From positions 66,144,666 through 66,208,665 of the forward strand of contig JAVIAB010000092.1 of assembly GCA_032433765.1 (NCBI GenBank): a stretch of 64,000 bases of DNA, written 5' to 3'. Shown here in pieces: positions 23,583-35,815 of the stretch. This DNA is from Megaustenia siamemsis. Lineage: Eukaryota; Mollusca; Gastropoda; Stylommatophora; Ariophantidae. The notes beneath the pieces are model-generated. The model searched no databases. It was not told the DNA's origin and worked only from the letters and a program-made list of their open reading frames with translations. The first letter of the stretch is position 1. The number at the start of each line of letters is the position of its first letter. Both the position numbers and the translations under genes were made by a program.

Positions 23583-24846
23583 ACACAGACAATACCACAA
23601 AACAGGAGGGAGGAAGCCCAGTTGGTTAAAATTAATAAATTCATCAACCGGACAGTAATACATTTTCAAATATCTAATCTCCGCTGTAATAGTAAAAAAG
23701 CTGTGAAATTAAATATATAAAGTATTTGTTTTATTTTACTTGATTTAACTTGAATGTGAAGAGAGAGAGAGAGAAAAAGAGAAAGAGAGAGAATATGTGT
23801 GTGGTCATGGTGATGGTGATGAGACGAACAATCAAAATGGAAAACACCCCTTTTCTCCATTTTTAGAATCATCACAACCAATACGTTATTTAAATTTCCA
23901 CACCTGGTCTTATGGTCACCCGATATCAGCACACAGATACCTTAGGGGATAATACTCAGCCACACTTACACCCGAGATAACCACTGAATCAGGTACTCCT
24001 TTCCTTAAAATATAAATACATGATGCACACTATATTCACCACTGCAATACCGCTTTCCCCAAGTTTTAGAACCGCGACACGCTAATAGATTTGAAAAGTA
24101 AACATCCGCCTTACAGCATGTCGCCGTCACCCCGGTGGTCACCCAACCATATACGCGTTACTTATCATGTGTTAAGCTGATAGTGGCCTACGATGTAAGT
24201 TCCGACCAGTTCATAGCCCAGTCTTATACGGGCGGGCTGCATGTTTTTTTTTAAGAGTAACACTTTAAAACTTTCACTTTTATTATTTCGTTAGAGATCG
24301 AAGGTTGTGGATGATCACTCTACACCAACCGGTACTTGATGATGTTGATGAGGGTATGCTGGGGGATAATATCTCTGTGATACAGGTTAAAGGAGGTATT
24401 TTATCTAATTATTTATTCAAACACGTGTTACAGTGAAGCTATGGACTAACACTAAAAACCTATAAAGAATAAAGTGAGGAGAGATAACACGCGTCAGCAT
24501 GTTTCCTTTTTTTTTAGCATGTGTTTTAATTTTTCATAATTCCCCCATAACAAGCTCACCGCTACAAAATTTAAAATCCATAACAATAGGATAATCACGA
24601 GTGTTTATATCACGAGATCCCGACCGATCGCGAGACGTCACGGGTCGCCGATCCTGCCCACAGCCAAGCCAGCGCGGATCACGGGTCACGGCCAGAACCA
24701 GCCGAACAAAAATAATCACCATTCCAGCCGAACGCAGAACAAAAAAATGTTCGGCCACATTATAAAATGTTCAGACACTTATACATAGGCCATATATAAA
24801 ATGTCGTCGTACTTTTGGTGCACGTATACAGGAATTCCTTACTACT
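23583..24846 (-). repeat. element 1 right terminal inverted repeat
   Basis: Inverted copy of 16,476-17,760. The inner part holds a mirrored scrap of the last codons of the PC4-like gene, next to the protease end. A GA-rich run at about 23,761-23,790 faces the CT run of the left repeat. Confidence 0.92.
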
Positions 24847-24852
24847 ACCGCA

Positions 24853-26262
24853 AATAACTCAATAACTCTCTTTATTCTGTCCTCTTTTGGTCCCTGTCTC
24901 TAACATATTATTGTCCCAAATCTTGACCGTTTTGTTTACTTAACCATTATATAATTGGTTACCCCCCCCCCCAAAAAAAAAAAAAAAAAAAACTTCTGAA
25001 GCAACGTCTTGCCTGTCTCACGTTTGATTAGATAATTTTCCCACTAATAGCTAAAACGCATGCCAATTTAACTTATTTTTGCGTGTGTCCTTGTCCCCTT
25101 TACGAGATTGATTTTCATCCAGGCCTCATTGATTCCTTGCATATAAAGCTAGGTTTTCTGTTTCTGTGTTTTTCTCTAATTTTCTCCAGCCCTTGAAGAA
25201 AAGTGCGTTTGTCTATTTCCACTCTACGGGTGTTTAGTCAGTTATAATAGAAAGTCATTTTCTTATCATTGATAAATGAAAATGTGTTTCATTTTTATTA
25301 CATGTTTTTTGTTTATTTCCAGGACCTTTCTATATGCAGTTGGCTGTTAGTTCATTTTCACTTGTTCTAGTCTGTTGTACATTTAAAATTTCAAACATGA
25401 TTCCTATCTGTGTTGTTCAAGAGAAGAAGTACAAGGTGCAAAATGTGAGGTATGAATGTTTGTGAAAAATCATTGATATCGCTAAATTAGACAGCACAAG
25501 AGAAATTATAGAAATATTGTTGCCGCTACATCTTATGGTTATGGTTATGGAAGGCCCCGGTATCACTGCAAACGAATTAAAATCCATAATTGCTCAACCG
25601 TCCGTGCCAGTGGAATCATCCGAATTAATATCTCATCTCCCAAACAAAGAAAGAGATGCAGTCCCCATCATAGCAGTCTCAGCACACGAAAAAAGACATA
25701 AGGCGAAACTGTAAAGAAAGTTAACACAGTCATCTGTTCCCCGTCATACGACATCATCATTCATCGTAAGCAATCAGAATATCGTAACAGGATCAAGATG
25801 GATGAAACGCACAACTCACGGTGTGTATAGAGCACTTAATTCAGTAGCTCCTGCATCAAGCCTGTATCATGTTTTATATGTTAGAGAGCATGACATAAAA
25901 TGTGATCAAATGACTGGAACAGAGAGAGGCTGAGGCTCACTTCTCATGACCACCAAGCAATAGTCCATGAGGATTTTCACAGAGAAATTATCAGCTATTA
26001 AACATAGAAGTATAATAAGGACAATGCAACATACAAGTTAAGTGATATTTATGATCCAAAACACTGAAAGCAAAATAGTTTTAGTAAATGTCCAAAGTTG
26101 CATTATTGGATAATACAACACTAACTGTGAGTGTCCAAGGTTACATTATTAGATAATACAAAACTTACATTGAGTGTCTAAAGGTGCAGTTAATTGTGCT
26201 ACCAGTAACATATTCATAGATGCAGCACAACTGTCCATCAAAACTAGGCATCCTTCAAGTAT

Positions 26263-26264
<2 letters not shown>
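24853..26264. other. no recognisable feature
   Basis: C and A homopolymers at 24,964-24,991. A 65-codon open frame at 25,517-25,714 has no known motif. I support no gene here. Confidence 0.4.

Positions 26265-26267
<3 letters not shown>

Positions 26268-26317
<50 letters not shown>
26268..26317. repeat. (TA)n microsatellite
   Basis: Pure ta run of about 50 bases. Confidence 0.95.
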
Positions 26318-26320
<3 letters not shown>

Positions 26321-27430
26321 TTATTACATAATAGTAAATGAAAGCAACAAGAAAGGTCTCAGTCTGGTTAGTAAGAAAACAGTAATCATGGTCATATCGA
26401 AGAAACAATCATCACCATCATGCAGCATAAAAATAAACAGGACAAATTTGAAACAAGTGCAACATCTGAAATACTTGGGCACAATAATAACATCAGATGG
26501 AAGATAAATAAAAAGCAGAATAGCTCGGGCCAAAATAGCATTTCAGAAAATGAAAAATATCTTATGCAACAAATCTATGTCAATAGAAATGAGAAAGAGA
26601 GTTCATCGGTGCTAAATAGAACCAATTCTGGCCTATGGAAGCGAATCATGGACAGTAGAAAAACAAATGAAAAGACGATTAGATGCCACTTGATGTGATT
26701 TCTCAGAAGAATGTTGAAAGTTCCCTAGACAGCTAAAAAGACCAATGAGGAAGTTCTCAAATAGGCCAACACAAAAAGGGAGCTCCTAAAAAACATCAAA
26801 AAGAAATAATTAACATTTTTCGGGCACATCATGGGTGTCCGGTTAGCGCAATCGATAGGCGGTTGGCTTACCACGGCAACAGCCGGGGTTCGTAATCCTG
26901 GCGAGGACACCTGGGTTTTACTAATTCCCTAAAAATTAGTAGGAGCCGCGATAGCACAGTGGTTAGTGAACTGGACTACTACGGACAAGGGGTAGGGTTC
27001 GATCCCAACCGACGGCTCCGGGTTCACCCAGCCTTCAATGGGTACCGGATTTTTTCTGGGAAAGTAAAAGCAGCACGGGCGTAATACCGACCACATTACC
27101 CCAAAAATCATGTGCTGAAGGTCTGTAAAATATAGGGTCACTAACACCATATTTCCCTATACGCCACTTGGCGTGACGGGGGGTACTTTACTTTTTTTTA
27201 CTTTACGGGCACATCATGAGAAGAGGAAAGTTGGAATATTTGGTTACAACTGGCAAAATAAACGGAAAGAGATATCGCAGGCGACAAAGAGAGAAAATAA
27301 TTCTAGATGGCTTGGTGTCATGGCATGGAAAGCAGTCAACAACAGAACTGATACGATGCACTGTAGATAGAAGATTGTGAAAAGACATGATCGCCTGCGC
27401 CAACCGGTATGGCACATGATGATGAATATG
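26318..27430 (+). pseudogene. LINE ORF2 3' relic, split by a SINE insertion
   Basis: Shifting frames give the post-RT region of LINE ORF2: KKTVIMVISKKQSSPSCSIK, then LKYLGTIITSDGR, then the C-terminal FGHIM, KLEYLVTTGK and a tail typical of these copies. A 372-bp SINE unit sits inside the FGHIM block at 26,834-27,205. Without it, the two halves abut. Several stops and frameshifts show a dead copy. Confidence 0.85.
26834..27205 (+). repeat. composite (dimeric) SINE with 13-bp target duplication
   Basis: Flanked by identical cgggcacatcatg at 26,821-26,833 and 27,206-27,218. The left part (26,834-26,911) is a tRNA-like head: gtgtcc and ggacac can pair as an acceptor stem, with a B-box-like ggttcgtaatcc. 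A short linker is followed by a complete family 1 SINE from about 26,940 (ggagccgcgatagcacagtg). One duplication around both parts suggests they inserted as a single unit. Confidence 0.85.
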
Positions 27431-28289
27431 CATTATTACATGTCTTATTATCATCCCATTATCTGTAACATAGTTAAACAATAAGCTAGGGCAAATCATA
27501 ATATATTTAGTTCTGGGGAAATCAAATCCTCTAACTTGATTAAGGTAAGGCGTGCAATTTAGAACTCAGATGTCTTCTCAAGCACAATATGATGAGTCAA
27601 AATGTCGCTAATGAAACTTACTACAGATAAGAAGGGTATATCATCTTTATTATCAGCAGATGACGCAGTTTGTTCCCCAGTGTGGTGCTCCACAGTATGC
27701 AAACTCTCCTGCAGAAGCCCTTTCTGGTACATCACATGCGAGTAGAAAAGAGCAAAAGCCAGTGGAAGTCACAGAGGTGCCAAGATACGTGACAAGCTGC
27801 TTACCCATTTGTTTTACCCACAAGATGTGGCCCGACACCATATACCATGGCCAGACACCATATGACATATTACACCAATCAAACGTAAAAATAGAAAGAC
27901 AGTAGGTCAGTTGACTAGCTATCAGTGGCGTACCGTGGGTTACGAACACCTCTGACAGGGCAGGGATGTGGGTTGCCAGTGTCCAGGGCACAGCAATTAT
28001 CGCGCCTCTAACCTGTTATTTTAATTTATTATTACTACGTTTTTTCTTCTTTCTTTTGAAATTTCGCGCTGATAAAAAATGTTACGCCTTAGGCAACCGA
28101 GCTTAAATGTGCGGTTTTCCATTCCACGACTCTGGTAGCTACCGTTGTAGCAAGTGACTGGCAATGAGAGCGCACGAAGTTGGTGAAAAAACTGGATAGA
28201 CATTATGTAAGCAATCCTACAGCGGTAGGGGCTAGAAGCAGTCTGTGAAATAAACATGACTCATAATAGAAAGATGCAATGCCTTACAA
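27431..28289. other. no recognisable feature
   Basis: Two overlapping open frames on opposite strands at 27,653-27,991 lack recognisable domains. Nothing supported. Confidence 0.4.
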
Positions 28290-28610
28290 ATCATCATGCC
28301 AAATTTGAATTCATTCATTCATTGGTTGCCATTTCTACATCGAAGGATGGCTACCATGCAGCACCATTTTACTACGTCTTTTGTCTAGATGGTGCACGTT
28401 AGAACACATGTTCACCTGTTCGTCTTTTGATATTATCAGTCCACCTTAGTTCGGTCTGTCCATGTCTCGTCTACCTTATACCTTCCTTTCTAAGATGACT
28501 TTTAGTAGGGTGTTGTGTCGTTTGACATGTCCCAAAATTGTCTCTTGCCTCTTTTGAATTGTGTTAAGTTAATTGCTTTCCGATCCAACAGGTATTGATA
28601 GTGTTAAAGT
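28290..28610 (-). pseudogene. LINE ORF2 C-terminal relic
   Basis: On the minus strand the sequence resembles the relic at 55,636-56,070, with a GTCQTTQHPTKSHLRKE-type block, a DNIKR tail and a gcaccat/tggctacc-type end. Heavily decayed. Confidence 0.6.
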
Positions 28611-29254
28611 GTTTTCACGAGGCAGACTGAGTTGTTGAAATAGTGTTTTCTTAATACCAGTTGATGTTTCTTAACTTCTGACAGAGTTGTGGACAGTGTG
28701 GTTTTCGATGTTTAAGTGGAATTATATTTATTCTTCTTTTTCTTAGTGCACGACCTATTGTCGATAGATTAAGGAAACGTGTTCACTGCTCCATAGATAA
28801 CACATGCATTCTCGACATTGGTACTACTACCGGAAATGTCCATCCCCAATTCTAGAAAGTATGGCGGTGGATGAGGCGGAAGAACAAGAAATGATCAACG
28901 TTTCAGCGAAAACAGTAAAGTGCATGCTAGAGGCGTATTCAGGACACGGAAAGTGAATATGCCTAACCACCGATGAAGAGCTAGGAGCGTCACCTTGTAT
29001 CACTCCAAAGCAAGCCTTAGAGAACTAATATCAAAACTATGATTGGTAACCCTATATCAACATGCACCAGCAAGACAAGAGACAGAGTAAAATGGCGCTC
29101 CTTGGTAGTGAATATTCAATGTGGAAGACAGCACCCAGTGAACGAAAGAATGACGCTCTTTTTGAATGGATCAAACAAAAGAATGTAATTTTTTAGTTTC
29201 ACAAATGGACTAATAAATATTTCGCAAGGTGCTTTTTTCCTCTATATACATATA
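28611..29254. other. no recognisable feature
   Basis: No supported gene. Confidence 0.4.
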
Positions 29255-29398
29255 TTATCATCATCGTGTGCCATATCGGCTGATAAATCATTCATCTTCT
29301 TCCAAAATTCTCTAGCCACAGCTCATCGTATCAATTCTATAGGAAACCTTTTCCTGTACCACAAAAAGCCATGTGGCCCCCGTTTGAGAAACACTGAC
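29255..29398 (-). repeat. LINE tail and possible hAT terminal repeat
   Basis: 29,255-29,345 resembles the 3' end of LINE copies on the minus strand (gtgccatatcggctga, as at 56,740). At 29,346-29,398 the minus strand reads cagtgtttctcaaacggggg, a style typical of hAT transposon ends. I did not find the partner end. Confidence 0.35.
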
Positions 29399-30181
29399 TT
29401 AGATCTTACTCGCATACAAGTTCCGTCTTAATGGAAGAAAGCCCCTTCAAGTGAAGTTCAAGAAAATTAGTTGTTTCTTTCTTTATCTAACCAAAATTCA
29501 GCTATTTGCTCAATGTTCTAAAGTCAGCAGCGGAGATTTGTGGGGGCTGAAAAATAAACGTTTGCATGTTCATTGCAGTTGCAACTAGCTGTACAGTCAG
29601 AAATGTTATTTCACCTCTTAAATTGTTCTTTTATTTATTTAAAATAGAGAAATTGTAACTATACTTTTATTAATCGTGACATATAATAAATCCTTTTGTG
29701 AGCATTTGCTTACAGTTTTTTTGTTTCAACTGTTAAGCGTTCTTATAGAAAATGTAGCATGAACTTGACCCCTACTTTCTTAATTGTTCATTTAGGATGG
29801 AATTTTTAAGCACATGATCTCCAAAACTATTATCTTTACTTCACAGTACAGAGCTACAACAACATCCAGCTCTTGCCGTGCTAAAGGCAATTTTTATTCT
29901 ATTCTTAAAGTGATATTTTAATTTCTATCCTAAAAGTCCTACAACATTTATTGGTTAAGGAGTTAGTAGTAGAGTGTAACGTACTCCTACAGGGTATGGT
30001 GACAGGTGTACACAAAACGAACGGAATAAAATACTGACCTTTGGGCCTACATGCGGCCTTCTTCAGAAAAGGAGAGCAAGAACAAAAAACGATGAAATAC
30101 AGATAATTCTACTACATCTAGGATGATCGTGACTTGTAAGTCAAGGAGAAGTAAACAGAGGAATACAATATGAAATGATGA

Positions 30182-30185
<4 letters not shown>
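29399..30185. other. no gene; degenerate ctgaagaaggcc motif
   Basis: Around 30,035-30,070 the minus strand reads ctgaagaaggccgcatgtag followed by gcccaaaggtc, a degenerate version of a hammerhead-like layout. Otherwise nothing seen. Confidence 0.35.

Positions 30186-30230
<45 letters not shown>
30186..30230. repeat. (GA)n microsatellite
   Basis: Pure ga run. Confidence 0.95.
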
Positions 30231-30231
<1 letters not shown>

Positions 30232-30699
30232 GTTACATGTTGGAGGATAGATAGTATGTAGAAATATGATGGTTCAAATGTATATAAAATGGAAACGAGA
30301 ATTACATTATTGGCGAAATCGAACCGCTGACACTGAGCAACTGTCAAATGTAATTGGAAGGTATTGTTGGGCAATCAGTCACGTGACTGGACCCGAGGTC
30401 TGACGGAAAACCAAGATAGTGGAAAGTGTGAAGGTGAGAACCAGTCAAACGTGGACACGGGTAATGACTGAATGAATTTATTGGTTAAGGTGATCCGAGT
30501 ACACTACCTCCTTCTCTTTACTCTTAAAATTAATAATTTTATAGGAGTGGTTCAGATTAGTGACCCAAAACAAAAATGAACATTTTATAGATTAATTTAT
30601 TTTGATGTCAGAATACTTCAGTTATATTTGTTTATGAGACAAAACTGTTGACTATTTTGATACGTTCCACCATAGATATAAAAGTTGAACACAAAAACA
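30231..30699. other. no recognisable feature
   Basis: No supported gene. Confidence 0.4.
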
Positions 30700-31127
30700 C
30701 TTCTTGATTTACCTGGAAATGTTAACCAACTTGTTGATTCAAGAAGTAGCTGCTGTGGGAGATGATTACTTTTGTCAGCAAAAGAGGAGGCACTGCCTGT
30801 CTCAATAGCATTTCGCTGTCCCAGAATTTCTCAGAGAACACCTGCCAATGAGATGGATTTACCACCTTGGACAACAAGACCATGCGTTCTACAGGTAACG
30901 CCCCCCACCCCCAATAAAAAATAAATAAAAATCACCATTTTTCTTTTCCTTCGAGAGCACATGAAAGACAGAGTACATGTATCTCTGTTATCCGCAAAAC
31001 CATCCCTTGGTTTGCAGAAATGCATGACTGAAGCTGTAAATGCGATAACGCCAGATTGTGTACAGAAAGTCAAATCCGAGCTAGATTATCACATCAATGT
31101 TTGCCGAGCATCGTTTGTGACCCACTG
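30700..31127 (+). pseudogene. Tc1/mariner-type transposase C-terminal relic
   Basis: One frame gives FLREHLPMRWIYHLGQQDHA, similar to the region before the last catalytic acid. After a gap of low-complexity sequence (about 30,900-30,945) another frame gives HMKDRVHVSLL and then AVNAITPDCVQKVKSELDYH and INVCRA. This matches the end of IS630/Tc1/mariner-superfamily transposases that finish with a TPD...ELDYRIDVCRA-like block. The middle, including the last catalytic residue region, is lost. The fragment ends at the stop near 31,127. Confidence 0.7.
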
Positions 31128-32059
31128 AATGTTTGTGTGAGATACCAACTGATATCACATAAAGCGTTACGAGTTGGTGCAACTGTAAGCACGAATGTAT
31201 AACAATATTTCAATAAAATTACATTCTAAATATTTTGGAAGTCAAGTACTGTATTTTGTGCGCACCCTTGTTATAAAAGTTAAGAAATAACTGTTTGTAC
31301 TTAAATTAGAACATTGACGACTCGTAAATAGACTACATTTATAAAATTAGCAGGGAAACTAAAGTATCATATACAGATCGATGTGTATATTTTATCATGG
31401 AGAAGAAAATTATTTATTGAGCTGTGTTTTTTTTCCCCTGAATAATCTTCCTATTTCTCAAGATTGATTGTTGCTCTAAAAATAGAATGTAATATAAAGT
31501 TGTTGTTTTTAAACGTTGTGTGGTTTTTATATCCGACAACTTCATTTATCTTGTGGGTTAAGTTTTAAAAAAGAAAGTAGCGTCAGCAATACGCAGCAAT
31601 TCAATCAAACCAAGTGGCAAGTTTGCTGATGAAAATACGTGACTTGTTACGTGACCAACTGTCCGGAGTTTTCCTACATTTTATTCTGCATTGTGTCAAT
31701 TAGATATTTAAATGTTTTTTTAAAGAAACTATTCCGCAGCTCATGGATATTTCTACCGTTTTCCTTCTATGTTAGATAATGTGATACGTATATATAGTGT
31801 TAGTTTTTTCTTTCTTTGAGAATGTTGTACCCCAGTTATCAAACAACAGACAAACCTTTGAGTTAACCCAACAGAAAAAGCCCAAGACCGCGCCAATTAA
31901 AGCTATATAAATACTGCAAAAGAGCTACCGCAAACGAAAAAAAAAAATTCATAATCGGATTTTAGATTTCTCTGTAAAGCGAAGTAGTTGTCAGTTTTAC
32001 GTTGCTGATATAAGATTTTATTAATTATTTGGCTTAATGATGAATATGCCATCTTTCTC
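31128..32059. other. no recognisable feature
   Basis: AT-rich sequence without supported genes. Confidence 0.4.
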
Positions 32060-32655
32060 TTCATTTTCTTCTTTCCTCCCTCATCCACTTATCAACGTCG
32101 AAGGGAGATATAATTTGCCGTCTTTTGCTCTTCTGATGGCTTCTCCTGCTTTTATATTTTTAATGTTTCCATCAATCCATCTTTTTTGTGGTCGACTTTT
32201 AGGCCTGGTATTCTCGCAGCGTTTGTTGAAGGCTTGCAGTGTTTTATTTTGTTCTTTCTGCTTTATCGCGTGGACAAACCATTTTATCTCTTGTTTCTTT
32301 ATATATTCAAGTTCTGAAATTATCCCTAAATTCTTTCTCAGCTCCTCTCTTCTGATTATAACTCTCAGGCTGTATCCTGTCATGTGTTTAACTAATTTCA
32401 TTTCGGTAGCGGTTATTTATCTTATTCTTCTAGCGTCCAGGTCTGGCATTGGTGAAACAACGTTGGAATGAAGATAATGTTGTAGAGTGTTGATTAGTGT
32501 TCTCACACGCCCACTAAGTTTCTCGTTTCTGGCTATGCGTATCTTAACTCCCATCTCTTTCATCCGAAAGAGTGACGTGGACTCATAATAGTCGAAGTCT
32601 TGTGTCCTTCCCACTTTCCGGAGGGCATTGATGATGTCCTCCCGATCCATGAACG
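32060..32655 (-). pseudogene. LINE ORF2 C-terminal relic
   Basis: The minus strand reads DREDIINALRKVGRTQDFDY at 32,650-32,590 and later MKLVKHMTGYSLRVIIRREE, IKWFVHAIKQ and RPQKRWIDGNIKNI, ending in KLYLPST. It has the same order and close wording as the relic at 5,850-6,262, so both come from one LINE family. Confidence 0.8.
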
Positions 32656-34479
32656 CTAAAAAGAAGAAGAATAAAGGAGTTTTTTTACCTGCATAATAAT
32701 AATGTAAGCAGTAATGACAGTTTTACTTATTATTTAATTTGTTTTCCATTCATAGAAAAATATCCCATTTGTTCATTTGAAACAAACAAAAAGAATTAAA
32801 TTCACATAGTCATCCTAGATGCAAAGTTAATGTGGCAGAATCACGTGACGTTTGATGAGTCAATGTGACACAGAAGAGGTTGTCGTTATTGTTGCAGACG
32901 ATAAATGGTATCAGACTAGCATCTGCCATCTCATTTCCTCATTTCCATTCTGGTTTAATTTTAAATCCCTGTGATACCAGTTTGGCGTGTAATGACTAAC
33001 TTCAGTTGGAAAAGGGAAACTAAACACATATGTCTATAAAAGTGGTATGTGGAGAGATTTAGCCATCGCTGCATTCGTTTTATTTTGGGGGTAATTCTCT
33101 TAATATATGTGGGAAGACATACAGCCAGACCGGTTTTTGCAGCCGACCTACCTACCTCCTGTCATTATGAAGCAATGTCTGTATAATGCAGTTCTGACTA
33201 AGCTTTTATTTATGACATTACCTTTGTGTTTGTGGTCAAAGATCAATGTGATGTTTCAATTATTTTTCTTACTGATGTGGTGTTTTCTCTTTTCCTATAG
33301 TTCTGTTTTTTTCCTGCTTCTTTATTTTTAGGTTACTTAATAATGCGTCCCCCCTTATTTATTCCTTTTATTTATTTATATTTGTTCATCTAATTATGTA
33401 TATCTTTTAACTCTCACCCCCATCCCACCCCCACCCTCTCTACGTTACTGACTAGTTTATCATTTTATGCATACCCCTTTTAAAATAACTCTTTTATTTC
33501 TATTATATTTATCTGTTCCCAGTTTGTTTCGCTTTATGTTTCTCGCTTTATTTCTTCTTTATTTCTTATACCTCTTTTCCCCTACTTTTTTATCATTGAA
33601 TATATTTTTCTCTTTATTTCTTGTACAGGTTAAGAGCGGAAATAAATTCTCTAGCGACACCCAAAACAAGATAAACACGAGGTCTGTGTGTGATGACCGG
33701 GTGTGGAGATAGATATCAGTCTGGTGTGTATTCGTTTATTTATTGACTTAACTAAGGACATGTCCTAACGTCGGGCATCCATGAACATAAACCGATCGTT
33801 ATAGACTAAACGTGACATATATTGTAGTCATGTTGTTTGTGAGTACACTAGATAATTAAACTATAAATGTTGGCTGTATCTAGTCGTTTTGCCTTCATCA
33901 GGAAAAAACACATGCACCAGTCACCGGTACAGTATATTCGTGTCAATATCCCTTATTAACTGAGGCCGAGTTCATTGGCTTAATGATGCGTGCCAAAAAT
34001 GTGTTGTCAAAATAAGTTGTCCTTGAGCATTGTAACTCTATGTCTTATGTACAGTTGCTCTTTACTGATACTTTAGATCAGCTGCTCGTTTATGCCTTTC
34101 CAGGAAGGTAAATTACACACATTTCTTACATTGCATTCAGTCGTATTTTAAAATGTAAATATTTGTATGGGTAAAATCGAATATTGCACCTCCAGAAAAT
34201 CACATTTATCAATCTTTGATCTTTTGGTTACGAGGATTATTCTTTTAAAATATGCATATATAAATATGTACTTGAGCTAACAATGAGTCGTCTTGTGTCA
34301 CAAACTGAAACTGTTCCCATTAATAATCAGTTTTAAGAATGGAGAGAATATACTAGACTCTAGAGAACTTCTTTCAAAAATGTTGCAAAATGTTCAAGAT
34401 TAGAACTAAAATGCTACTTTGAGGTGAAAACAAAGAGCTGAGTCTGAAGAAGAGACATAGTGTCAAGATCTTTTAGTCA
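32656..34479. other. no recognisable feature
   Basis: Pyrimidine-rich around 33,240-33,630. An 81-codon open frame (33,467-33,712) is hydrophobic only because of the T-rich composition. A ctgatgaaggc motif occurs on the minus strand near 33,895. No gene supported. Confidence 0.35.
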
Positions 34480-35815
34480 TTAATATATCTACATCTCAAT
34501 CCACTGAGAGTTACATTTGATAACAAATTATCTTGGAAACAGCAGATAAATAAGGCAATCCAAAAAAGCAAGGAGGAAGTTGGCTATTCTAAGAAAGCTG
34601 TGTGGAATCACGTGGGGTGCGAGTGGGAAAATACTCAGTTAAGTTTACCGACAGAGTATACGCCCACATCTAAAATATGGATCATCTGCATGGTGCTCAG
34701 CATCAAACACCACACTCCAAGAACTGGATAAAGTACAGAATTAGGCACTTAGGGTCATCACAGGAGCAATGAAATGATCACCATTATTGGAGATGGAGAT
34801 GGAGATGGAGAAATTGTGGAGGATACCAGCACTGAGAGAACGGAGGGACACAACGGTGCTCAGACAGGCAGACCAAATTGCATGCATGCCGAGACATCCA
34901 ATAAAGGACCGGTTCCAAAATCTTACATTGGGACGGATTAAGACAAGCAGTTTTATCCACCAAGCCAATCGAATTTGTAGACAAACACCAGACATACCAA
35001 GAGTAGTTAACCCCTCTACTGCCTATACCAGAACAGACCAGACAGAGGAATCAGGACTGTCAATACAAGTACGGACAGAAGTGAATGGACTACTTGACAA
35101 AGAGGAACAGATTAGTATACAGCGTAAAACAATCATTCTCAGTTTCTTGGATGAAGAATACCCACAAGACATGGATTCGTGTGTACACAGATGGATCAGC
35201 ACCGAATGCAGTAAAGAATGTGGGAGCAGAAACATACATAGAATACTCATATAACACTAGAGATATTAATAAAATAGCAACAGGGAAATACTGTCACAAT
35301 TACAATGCAGAAATCCTAGAAATAAAGTTAGCAATAGAAAAACTACTGAACAGTAATATTAGCCCATAGCCTGTAGTGTTTTTGGCAGATGCAAGATCAG
35401 TATTTCAGGCACTACAATCCAGCAAGTTGCCACATCAGCAGACCTTATTGACTGAACTCTGCAAGCACCACAGGATTGTCCTGCAGTGGATCCTATCTCT
35501 CTGTGGAATACCAGGAAACGAGAAATCAGATCTGCTGGCATAAGAAGGAGCAACATGTACACAATCAAATGCAACGGTTGCATACCATCATAAGAAACAG
35601 ATAATCAAATCGATCAAAATATCACAAGCCCCAAATCAGGATGCACTTCATAATGTGAATCGATTGGAACAAGTTATCATTATACGCCTTAGAACAGGAT
35701 ACAATCGACTCCACAGCCTCATGTATACACAATTCAAAATCGGCACCTCAGCTACATGTACATGTTGACAGGCGCCCCAAAACTGCTGAACACATACTTC
35801 AAGACTGTACTGAAT
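34480..35815 (+). pseudogene. LINE ORF2 3' half with RNase H domain, broken
   Basis: The first part (34,500-34,770) is the thumb/tail of a non-LTR reverse transcriptase (NKLSWKQQINKA). The next, from about 34,787, has ALRERRDTTVLRQADQIA. From about 35,155 an RNase H domain begins with WIRVYTDGSAP, then NYNAEILEIKLAIE and GIPGNEKSDLLA (near 35,510). These are the conserved Asp, Glu and C-terminal Asp motifs of LINE RNase H. Stops and frameshifts break the frame. The RNase H places it in the I/R1-like part of LINE diversity and apart from the relics that end in FGHVMRR. Confidence 0.85.

Larger units (their letters stand above)
16476..24846 (+). mobile_element. Polinton/Maverick DNA transposon, decayed, PolB-less (element 1)
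   Basis: An 8.4-kb element bounded by AGTAGTAAGG at the left and its reverse complement at the right. TIRs are about 1.27 kb. It is flanked by cccgca (16,470-16,475) and accgca (24,847-24,852), a 6-bp target duplication with one mismatch; 6-bp duplications are typical of Polintons. Inside, in order on the plus strand, are relics of an FtsK/HerA-type packaging ATPase, two small basic proteins, a DDE integrase, a minor-capsid-like protein, the major capsid protein and an adenain-type protease. A PC4-like gene lies on the minus strand at the left. Most core genes carry frameshifts or stops. Complete Polintons are about 15-20 kb and encode a protein-primed DNA polymerase B, which is absent here. 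Confidence 0.93.

Noticed and set aside
27653..27991. Possible host exon on either strand
   Set aside because: No domain, no convincing splice sites, and overlapping frames on both strands of similar length.
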